7,813 nt of DNA, from the NCBI GenBank assembly GCA_014799765.1, contig JAAVHK010000129.1, forward strand, positions 1 to 7,813, in the 5' to 3' direction. Made by a program: the position numbers and the translations under genes. The notes below the pieces were generated by a model, which did not search any database, was not told the DNA's origin, and was given only the letters and a program-made list of their open reading frames with translations. Source of the stretch: Ruminococcus sp. GTDB taxonomy: Bacteria; Bacillota; Clostridia; Oscillospirales; Ruminococcaceae. This document shows, piece after piece, positions 1 through 5,355 of this stretch; positions within the stretch are counted from its first letter, which is position 1; each line of letters starts with the position of its first letter.

Positions 1-158
1 ATTACCATAAATTCAAGAAACCGTAAACTGTTTACGGTACAGAAAACAATACTGAGTATCAGAAGTGATATATTTTTCAGTTTTGAAGGAGTTATCCAGT
101 AAATTACAAGCGATACCGGCAGAAAGCAATATATAAATAACAGACTGCTGTATATCAT
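1..158 (-). CDS. MBOAT-family membrane O-acyltransferase, N-terminal fragment (3' part outside window)
   Basis: An open frame starts with ATG at 158..156 and runs without a stop to the left edge (52 codons visible). It begins MIYSSLLFIYCFLPVSLV and continues with a short basic stretch (TPSKLKN) and a second hydrophobic segment (ISLLILSIVF). This layout of first helix, 'LP' turn, lysine-rich loop and second helix is typical of the N-terminus of AlgI/DltB-like MBOAT proteins, which transfer acyl groups to polysaccharides or other cell-surface acceptors in the membrane. The usual aromatic 'FYAWGEP'-like stretch after helix 2 is replaced by FCTVNSLRF. The start overlaps the stop of the upstream Toprim gene in an ATGA, with GGAGG six bases before the ATG, so translation is probably coupled. 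Family membership rests on only 52 residues; the catalytic histidine lies outside the window. The acceptor substrate cannot be inferred. Confidence 0.72.
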   Translation of the reverse strand, partial: MIYSSLLFIYCFLPVSLVIYWITPSKLKNISLLILSIVFCTVNSLRFLEFMV

Positions 159-745
159 TCTGTACCTCCGGAGTTTTTAACGTATTCCGAAAGTTCCTGG
201 CTGGTCATCATGGTGTTGAGTACCTCTATAAGCGAACCGGTTGACATCAATGAGGGCAGACCTAATTTTTTCTGTAGATTTTCCCGTAACTGCTTGCTGT
301 CCTTACCGCCGGATAATCCCAACTCATAAAGCGTATATTTAGTTATATCTTTTTTCCGTGTACTTACTTCGGAATGTATTCCCGATTTTCTGAAAGATTC
401 TGTTAAAATATCCTTGTCGATACCCTCAACGCCTAACTTCCCCTCGGCTGAGGGTTTTTCCTTGCGTTTTTCCTTGCCGAAAATGTCCGGTATATAGACG
501 TTGATTATTTTACCGTCATTTACAGCTCCCTTTATATAGCCTCGTATCTTACGTCCGGCACTGTCGGAATCGGTGAGAATTATTATACCTGTTCTGCGTG
601 CATAGTAACGGATTAATTCAAGTTTTTCGTTATCCCTGAAAATCCTGAAACCGTCGGTTACTATTATCACGGCATCGACTACTGAAGAAAGTTTTATCTT
701 GTCATATTTACCCTCTACTATTATCGCCTGATTGATTTTTAACAT
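155..745 (-). CDS. RNase M5-like Toprim-domain protein (DUF4093 type)
   Basis: A 196-residue protein with an N-terminal Toprim domain. The glutamate motif is IIVEGKYDK (residues 8-16, E11), and the DxD motif is LTDSDSAG (residues 57-64, D59 and D61). Toprim proteins bind Mg2+ at these residues. After the linker, GKLGVEGI (102-109) matches the 'GVEH'-like region of ribonuclease M5, and the C-terminal half (about 125-190) resembles the DUF4093 domain attached to such Toprims. RNase M5 matures 5S rRNA precursors in Firmicutes, and length is close to the usual ~180-190 residues. The segment after motif 1 (VTDGFRIF) differs from the 'ETNGSAI'-like sequence of classical RnmV, so this may be a paralogue with another RNA or DNA target. 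It follows holA by 10 nt and has a GGAGG at 754..750, only four bases from the ATG. No ksgA/rsmA, a frequent partner of rnmV, is next to it, so no gene symbol is given. Confidence 0.82.
   Translation of the reverse strand: MLKINQAIIVEGKYDKIKLSSVVDAVIIVTDGFRIFRDNEKLELIRYYARRTGIIILTDSDSAGRKIRGYIKGAVNDGKIINVYIPDIFGKEKRKEKPSAEGKLGVEGIDKDILTESFRKSGIHSEVSTRKKDITKYTLYELGLSGGKDSKQLRENLQKKLGLPSLMSTGSLIEVLNTMMTSQELSEYVKNSGGTE
165..169 (-). promoter_or_regulatory. Ribosome binding site of the MBOAT gene, inside the Toprim gene
   Basis: GGAGG on the minus strand, six bases before the ATG at 158..156. It lies within the Ser-Gly-Gly codons at the end of the upstream Toprim gene. This site, with the ATGA overlap, is the main evidence that the short open frame at the left edge is a real gene start. 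Confidence 0.75.
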
Positions 746-755
746 ATAGCCTCCG

Positions 756-1817
756 TTATTTAGTCATAAGCATTTCCGTGACAGCCTGCTCCAGTACTAT
801 TTTTTCGTCAACAGCCGTTGAATTGAGTTTAACGGCGGTATCACGAAGAATTTTTATACAGGCTCTTATACGTGCGGTACTCATACGCGAACTGTCACGG
901 AATGCATTTTTTACTTTAAATTCCCATACATAAGAATAATCATTCATGACATCATTAATATTTTTTCCGGAATCTTTCGCACATGATGCCCTGTACATAT
1001 CAAGAAACGAATTTGTTATATTAGCAAGTACACTACCACGGTTATTTTTATCGGTCATAAGTTCGTTGAGGGCGTTGAATGCTGACATTCTGTTGAAACA
1101 GGCGACGGCATCCGCCAGCTGAAAGACCGTAATATTAGTCTGTCTGTGTACGAGTAATTCAAGCATATCACGGGTTATTTCCCTGCCCTGTGCATACGAA
1201 CATAATTTATTTACTTCGTTCTCTACTGTGAGAATATCATACAGACACATATCGGCGAGTTCATGGGCATTAGTCTTTGAAATGGAAGCTCCACCGGCAG
1301 AAACTCCGGATAAAATAAAATCTGTCATTTCTTTCTGCGATAACAGACCTATTTCACATAAAGTACCGTTTTTTGCGACATAATCGGCGATTTTCTTGTT
1401 TTTGTCGGTAATTTTACCTTTTTTTGTCTTTATTTCAAAACCGGTGACATTGAATATAACTACAGTAGTTTCCGGAATATCTTTCAGAATTTCAATAAGT
1501 TTTTTGTTTAAGGAATCGGCAGTCTGCCCCCGCATTTCCTCACGAGGTTTTTCGCAGTTGTAATCGTTTATCAGAATACAGTTATATTCCGACATCATAG
1601 GCATTATCTGTATAGTATCACGTAATTCCGAAAAATCAAGTTTCTTACCGTTGAAACGTGTCAGCGAAAAATCTTCATTTTCCCCGACTGTCGCCTTTAT
1701 AAGCTGTCGTGTAAGTTTCTGTACGCCTGTAGTGTTCTGTCCGTATATGTAGTAAAGATTGTCAATTTTTCCGTTATTCAGATTTTTTTCAATAGTTCTG
1801 TAGTCTGTGGACGGCAT
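756..1817 (-). CDS. holA: DNA polymerase III subunit delta
   Basis: A 353-residue protein, close to the usual ~330-350 for the clamp-loader delta subunit. Delta opens the beta sliding clamp and works with tau/gamma and delta' at the replication fork. The N-terminus has the family start 'LYYIYGQNTTGVQKLTRQLI' (21-40), where a P-loop would be in related AAA+ proteins but is degenerate, as expected because delta does not hydrolyse ATP. ENEVNKLCSYA (199-209) matches the conserved 'EIEKLALYA' region, and TVFQLADAVA (230-239) the 'IFELTDAIA' region that starts the C-terminal collar domain. The last segment (330-350) fits the closing helix. The ribosome binding site GAGGTGA (1831..1825) contains the TGA stop of comEC, leaving seven T bases before the ATG. 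comEC followed by holA is a common order in Firmicutes. Sequence is divergent but all regions are in place. Confidence 0.93.
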   Translation of the reverse strand: MPSTDYRTIEKNLNNGKIDNLYYIYGQNTTGVQKLTRQLIKATVGENEDFSLTRFNGKKLDFSELRDTIQIMPMMSEYNCILINDYNCEKPREEMRGQTADSLNKKLIEILKDIPETTVVIFNVTGFEIKTKKGKITDKNKKIADYVAKNGTLCEIGLLSQKEMTDFILSGVSAGGASISKTNAHELADMCLYDILTVENEVNKLCSYAQGREITRDMLELLVHRQTNITVFQLADAVACFNRMSAFNALNELMTDKNNRGSVLANITNSFLDMYRASCAKDSGKNINDVMNDYSYVWEFKVKNAFRDSSRMSTARIRACIKILRDTAVKLNSTAVDEKIVLEQAVTEMLMTK

Positions 1818-1824
1818 AAAAAAA

Positions 1825-3897
1825 TCACCTCATCTGTACTATACTGTATTTTCCGTCTGCAATAATTTCAATCCGGAAATTATTTACTCCGGAACGTCGG
1901 ATATTTTCGTTACTGTCAAGGTAAATACTGTGTTCGTCGTCCTGTAAGTCGGTATTTTTTGTTATATTTCCGTAAAATACAGTAAGCCCCCTGATTTCCG
2001 GAACTTCATTCTGTGCGGAAATAAAATCAATTTCAGAATTTTTATATTTTATTCTTAAAATGCTGTCCTCATAGATGATACTGTAGTTTTCGGCGTCTAT
2101 GTGATAGCCGTCACTGAAAACAACTGCTTTATCGTCACCGCATGGATAAGTATTTCCGTATGCAAGTATATTTTCAGTAATTATATTGTCAAGTTCGTTC
2201 ATATAGGATATATACATTGACTGTACATTTTTATTCAATACAAGATAATCTACAGATTTTATATTATTTTCCGAAAGATATTTACTGACGTATTGCGGAT
2301 TTCTGTAGCCTGAAAAATCAATCACATAATTTTTTCCGTGATACGATATTATTACAGCGGTCTTTTCGTATCTGCCGACTACCGCAACCAGAAATTTATC
2401 ATACTGTCTGCTTTCATAGAGTTTATTTCCGGCGGAAACCGTCAGTAATGAAAGAACTATCGCAAGTGATATGAATTTTCTGTTTCCGGTGGATATTCTG
2501 ACCATTCCCACCGCAACAACGCATATTACCGCAAGTTTTCCGGCTATAGCGTTTCCGCAACGTATGTACGAAAAATCAAGTCCGGAAATCTTCTCTGAAA
2601 GGAGCAGGATTATTTTTATTATTCCGCCTGATATTTCCAGTACAGGAAGCAATCCGCCTGTTATCGTGTAAAGCATACCCATTACCATACAGAACGTACA
2701 CAACGGAACTATTATTATATTAGTCACCGGTGAAACTATTGATACTTCGTCAAAAAATATCATACTCAACGGCATTATGAAAATAGTCGTATAAAGCATC
2801 ATAAGAAAATTTTTTATTATTCTTTCCGGAAGTTTTTCCGCCGGAAGATTCTTCACCATATACGGTGCGAAAACTCCGATACCTAACGTGCCACCTACTG
2901 ACAGTATAAAACCCTGACTATATATCACATACGGATTGGAAATGCATATCAACAGTACCGCTACCGCCAGTGAATTGAATGTATCGTTATGCCGTCGGAA
3001 AAATCCGGCAGAATAAGCTATATCAGCCATTATCACCGCCCTGACCGCTGATACAGGTAATTCCGACATTATCAGCATAAGCAACATGAAAATATTTAAT
3101 AATCCGAACGATACAAATTTATTTATTTTCAGACGTTTAAATATTTTCATTAAAAATACAGACATTACCGATATATGCAAGCCCGATACCGCCATGATGT
3201 GTCCTATACCTGTCCGGTAAAGCGAATTTTTAACGCCGTCATTCAGATGACTTTTTTCACCGAATACCATTCCCGACAGAAAACCGCCGTAATCGTCACC
3301 GAGTTTTATTCTGAAATCTGAAATAATTTTTTCTCTGTAATCCATAAGAAAATTTTTTACTTTCTGTCTGCCGAGTTTTTCAACAGATATATTTTCCGGA
3401 TTCTCCGCATTAAGAAAAATACCGTCCGCCTTGTAGTAAGTTTCCGTATCAAAAAGATAGTCGCCGGAAATTTTCTTAAATGTACAGTTTTCTATACTGA
3501 CCCTGTCGCCGTATTGTATGTCAAGGTCATTCGTGAAGAAAGATATTTCAGCACTCCGGATATTATCTATTTTTCCCTTTAAGATGTATCGTGCCTTGTC
3601 GTTGTCGTATAAGTCGTATGACCGGACTATACCCGAAAATGTACCGGAAACATTATCGTATTTAACAACATCCTCATAGACGTATCGTGTATAAAGTTCG
3701 CCACTCAGAAACGCTATAGCAAATGACATCGCCACAAGTGCGAAATCGTTTATCGAAAATTTCTTAAGTCTTCCGATTATGACGTACACAAGAAACGCAT
3801 ACGCCGGTATAATCAGATGCCACGCCTGTGTAAAAAATGAAACGAAAAATAATCCCGATATATAACCTGTTGTTATACCTATCATTTTCCGTTTCAT
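1825..3897 (-). CDS. comEC: ComEC/Rec2 DNA-uptake channel with degenerate metallo-beta-lactamase-like C-terminus
   Basis: A 690-residue polytopic membrane protein. The N-terminal part (1-170) has hydrophobic segments near 6-70 and a soluble OB-like region (about 84-165), as in DUF4131. The competence domain (about 200-470) carries the signature HIMAVSGLHIS (233-243) and LPVSAVRAVIM (280-290) and many membrane helices. ComEC forms the inner-membrane channel for single-stranded DNA during transformation. Residues 500-690 follow the layout of the usual MBL-like domain, but its metal-binding motifs are not recognisable: 'DVGQGDA' is VVGRYEKTA (506-514), 'SHxHxDH' is NKNVQSMY (555-562), and the 'TGD' strand ends in FISAQN (625-630). 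Transport may remain while nuclease activity in this domain is probably lost. No comEA or comEB is adjacent. The start has GAGGT (3908..3904) six bases upstream, overlapping the preceding stop; ATG at residue 5 is a less likely start. Confidence 0.93.
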   Translation of the reverse strand: MKRKMIGITTGYISGLFFVSFFTQAWHLIIPAYAFLVYVIIGRLKKFSINDFALVAMSFAIAFLSGELYTRYVYEDVVKYDNVSGTFSGIVRSYDLYDNDKARYILKGKIDNIRSAEISFFTNDLDIQYGDRVSIENCTFKKISGDYLFDTETYYKADGIFLNAENPENISVEKLGRQKVKNFLMDYREKIISDFRIKLGDDYGGFLSGMVFGEKSHLNDGVKNSLYRTGIGHIMAVSGLHISVMSVFLMKIFKRLKINKFVSFGLLNIFMLLMLIMSELPVSAVRAVIMADIAYSAGFFRRHNDTFNSLAVAVLLICISNPYVIYSQGFILSVGGTLGIGVFAPYMVKNLPAEKLPERIIKNFLMMLYTTIFIMPLSMIFFDEVSIVSPVTNIIIVPLCTFCMVMGMLYTITGGLLPVLEISGGIIKIILLLSEKISGLDFSYIRCGNAIAGKLAVICVVAVGMVRISTGNRKFISLAIVLSLLTVSAGNKLYESRQYDKFLVAVVGRYEKTAVIISYHGKNYVIDFSGYRNPQYVSKYLSENNIKSVDYLVLNKNVQSMYISYMNELDNIITENILAYGNTYPCGDDKAVVFSDGYHIDAENYSIIYEDSILRIKYKNSEIDFISAQNEVPEIRGLTVFYGNITKNTDLQDDEHSIYLDSNENIRRSGVNNFRIEIIADGKYSIVQMR

Positions 3898-3906
3898 ATA
3901 ATTACC

Positions 3907-4377
3907 TCACTTAAATTTTTTAACAACTTTTCTGCATAAATCTGATTTTTTGTCACCGTATAATGAAATCTCAAAATTATGATTCACGGAAACAAAACAA
4001 TTGAAATTTAAATCTGATATATAAATCTCATCTAAATTCCAGTAAAATTCATACATTATTTTAAGGATTTCCGGTTTTGATAATTCAAACACAATGTCAT
4101 TTTTCAGATTATTAATACACGTTTTATCAATAATCAAAAACATATCTTCAAAAATCAACACATTATTCAATGTCTGAATATATATATCTTTATCACAGCT
4201 AATCTTTTTTTGTGCGATAAAGTTATCAGATTTATAATTACTCCATAAATAATGCAGTATCTCTCCACCGGCGATTGAAACTATTTTCTGTATTATTTCT
4301 TTACCCTCATTTTCATTTAACAATCTGAATTTTATATTATTGTCTGTCAAATAATCAAACAATTCTTTCTTAACCAT
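3907..4377 (-). CDS. Hypothetical protein, AT-rich, unknown function
   Basis: A 156-residue soluble protein of a family I do not recognise with confidence. It has no signal peptide or clear membrane segment. It is rich in Asn, Lys, Ile, Asp and Phe, has a basic N-terminus (MVKKELFDYL) and ends in KKFK. The central and C-terminal parts alternate hydrophobic strands (NNVLIFEDMFLIID, 71-84; DEIYISDLNFNCFVSVNH, 116-133), an alpha/beta or beta-sheet pattern that loosely recalls small SUKH-like or DUF6756-like immunity proteins; this is only an impression. GC is about 24% over 3961-4380 by hand count, clearly below alaS. The 14-nt gap to the upstream stop has no Shine-Dalgarno, unlike its neighbours, so expression may be weak or depend on reinitiation after the phosphoribosyltransferase gene. 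The intact frame and the comEC ribosome binding site placed on its stop codon argue that it is real. It may be a recent insertion between conserved genes. Confidence 0.72.
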   Translation of the reverse strand: MVKKELFDYLTDNNIKFRLLNENEGKEIIQKIVSIAGGEILHYLWSNYKSDNFIAQKKISCDKDIYIQTLNNVLIFEDMFLIIDKTCINNLKNDIVFELSKPEILKIMYEFYWNLDEIYISDLNFNCFVSVNHNFEISLYGDKKSDLCRKVVKKFK

Positions 4378-4391
4378 AAAACAAATTATTT

Positions 4392-4931
4392 TCAGCTATT
4401 GAAGAAAAGCGGAAGTTTTTCAAGAAATACTACATCATTACGCTCTGAGGCGTCACCCTCAGCGAGTACGGCGGAATAAGTCACAACCTCACCGCCTGCC
4501 GATTCCGCAAGCTGTCCGAGTGCCTTGAATGATTCGCCGGTACTTACAACATCGTCTACTATCAGAATCTTCTTTCCGGAAAGCATTTCTGCTTTTTCCT
4601 GAGATAAATATAAAGTCTGTACTTTTTCGGTAGTTATCGACTTAACCGACACCGAAAGCGGTTCAGTCATGTAGAGTTTTATAGACTTACGGGCTACAAC
4701 GTAAGGTTTTCCGGATTGTCTCGCCATTTCGTAAGCTATCGGAATGCCTTTGGATTCTGCTGTGAGAATTACGTCAAAATCTCCGCACTTCTTTAAAAGT
4801 TCCTCCGCACAGGCGACTGTCAATTCAACGTCGGAAAACATTATAAATGCTCCTATGGAAACTTTATCATTCAGCGGACATAATGTCAGTTCACGTTCCA
4901 GACCGGCTATATTCATTTTATAAGTACTCAA
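4392..4931 (-). CDS. Purine-type phosphoribosyltransferase (adenine/xanthine PRTase-like), TTG start
   Basis: A type I phosphoribosyltransferase that joins a base to the ribose phosphate of PRPP, most likely in purine salvage in the cytoplasm. Counting from the TTG start (179 residues), the PRPP-binding motif KKILIVDDVVSTGES spans 120-134 with the two acidic residues D126-D127. TAESKGIP (57-64) is the conserved loop that contacts pyrophosphate in Apt/Xpt relatives, and KPYVVARKS (75-83) matches the following strand. The TTG at 4931..4929 is chosen because AAGGAGG (4946..4940) sits eight bases upstream, and the resulting N-terminus (STYKMNIAGLEREL) looks like the family. An in-frame ATG at 4973 would add 14 residues, overlap the HIT gene by 29 bases and lack a suitable site; the ATG at 4916 is 23 bases from the site. 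The base specificity (adenine, xanthine or other) is not decided by the sequence, so no symbol is given. Confidence 0.88.
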   Translation of the reverse strand: MSTYKMNIAGLERELTLCPLNDKVSIGAFIMFSDVELTVACAEELLKKCGDFDVILTAESKGIPIAYEMARQSGKPYVVARKSIKLYMTEPLSVSVKSITTEKVQTLYLSQEKAEMLSGKKILIVDDVVSTGESFKALGQLAESAGGEVVTYSAVLAEGDASERNDVVFLEKLPLFFNS

Positions 4932-4939
4932 GGAAATTT

Positions 4940-4946
4940 CCTCCTT
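4940..4946 (-). promoter_or_regulatory. Ribosome binding site that fixes the phosphoribosyltransferase TTG start
   Basis: AAGGAGG on the minus strand, overlapping the TAA stop of the HIT gene (4947..4945) and placed eight bases before the TTG at 4931..4929. The site runs directly into the 12-bp palindrome AGGAAATTTCCT (4942..4931), which could weakly pair part of the site with the bases next to the start codon. Confidence 0.8.
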
Positions 4947-5298
4947 ATTCGGTCTTGCCGAGGGAATCCGCACCCCAGCCCATCTTTACACCGCCTAAAA
5001 CATGGAAATGCAAGTGCTTTACAGTCTGACCGGCATCATCACCGCAGTTGCTTATAATTCTGTAACTCTCTATACCCTCTGCCTGTGCTACCTTCGGGAT
5101 AGCCTCGAAAATCTTGGCTACATACTCCGAGTTTTCAGCAGTAACCGCATTCGCACAGCATATATGCTGTTTCGGGATTACAAGAGTATGTACCGGTGCG
5201 ATAGGTGCAATATCCCTGAACGCAAATACAAACTCATCTTCATATACTTTCGTGGACGGTATTTCACCGTTGACTATCTTACAGAATAAACAATCCAT
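4945..5298 (-). CDS. hinT: HIT-family nucleotide phosphoramidase/hydrolase (HinT type)
   Basis: A 117-residue cytoplasmic protein, the normal size for the HINT branch of the histidine triad family. These enzymes hydrolyse adenosine 5'-monophosphoramidates and related aminoacyl-AMP adducts. The triad HLHFHV is at 95-100 (H95, H97, H99; the middle one of the loop acts as nucleophile in the family), preceded by GQTVK. The N-terminus CLFCKIVNGEIPS (3-15) has the conserved Cys pair and IVxGEIPS motif, and APVHTLVIPKQH (34-45) is the nucleotide-binding strand. The C-terminus (GGVKMGWGADSLG) fits the HINT tail. A good site, AAAAGGAG, lies eight bases before the ATG. It follows alaS by 57 nt and its stop is fused to the ribosome binding site of the next gene. 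Placement after an aminoacyl-tRNA synthetase fits the known hydrolysis of aminoacyl-adenylates by HinT, though this link is inference. Confidence 0.93.
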   Translation of the reverse strand: MDCLFCKIVNGEIPSTKVYEDEFVFAFRDIAPIAPVHTLVIPKQHICCANAVTAENSEYVAKIFEAIPKVAQAEGIESYRIISNCGDDAGQTVKHLHFHVLGGVKMGWGADSLGKTE

Positions 5299-5321
5299 AA
5301 TTTTTACTCCTTTTCAAGTCT

Positions 5322-5344
5322 GGTACGGATAAAACGTCCGTACC
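5322..5344 (-). promoter_or_regulatory. Stem-loop between alaS and hinT
   Basis: A perfect 8-bp inverted repeat, GGTACGGA and TCCGTACC, separated by a 7-base loop. It fills much of the 57-nt space between the alaS stop and the hinT ATG. Neither strand has a run of T directly after the stem (the minus strand continues AGACTTGAAAAGGAG), so it is not a standard rho-independent terminator. It may instead protect the 3' end of alaS mRNA, act as a processing site, or partly attenuate read-through into hinT. The stem ends about 14 bases before the hinT ribosome binding site. Confidence 0.6.
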
Positions 5345-5355
5345 GGAAAATATTT

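Noticed and set aside
20..38. 19-base near-perfect palindrome ACCGTAAAC-T-GTTTACGGT, considered as a terminator or operator after the Toprim gene.
   Set aside because: It lies inside the MBOAT reading frame (coding Thr-Val-Asn-Ser-Leu-Arg) and has no T-tract following it, so it is most simply coding sequence by chance.
1818..1824. Run of seven T bases between the holA ribosome binding site and ATG, considered as a terminator tail or slippage site.
   Set aside because: No stem precedes it and it lies outside coding sequence, so neither termination nor programmed frameshifting is supported.
2471..2671. Short plus-strand frame within comEC.
   Set aside because: It is antisense to the ComEC membrane/C-terminal region and has no independent coding evidence.
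4331..4350. TTGACA and TATAAA on the minus strand at the start of the orphan gene, considered as a promoter for comEC.
   Set aside because: The two boxes are only eight bases apart instead of about 17, so they cannot form a sigma-A promoter together; both are in AT-rich coding sequence.
5002..5332. Plus-strand open frames opposite the HIT gene.
   Set aside because: They are mirror frames of a clear HIT coding sequence with catalytic motif, and show no protein-like features.
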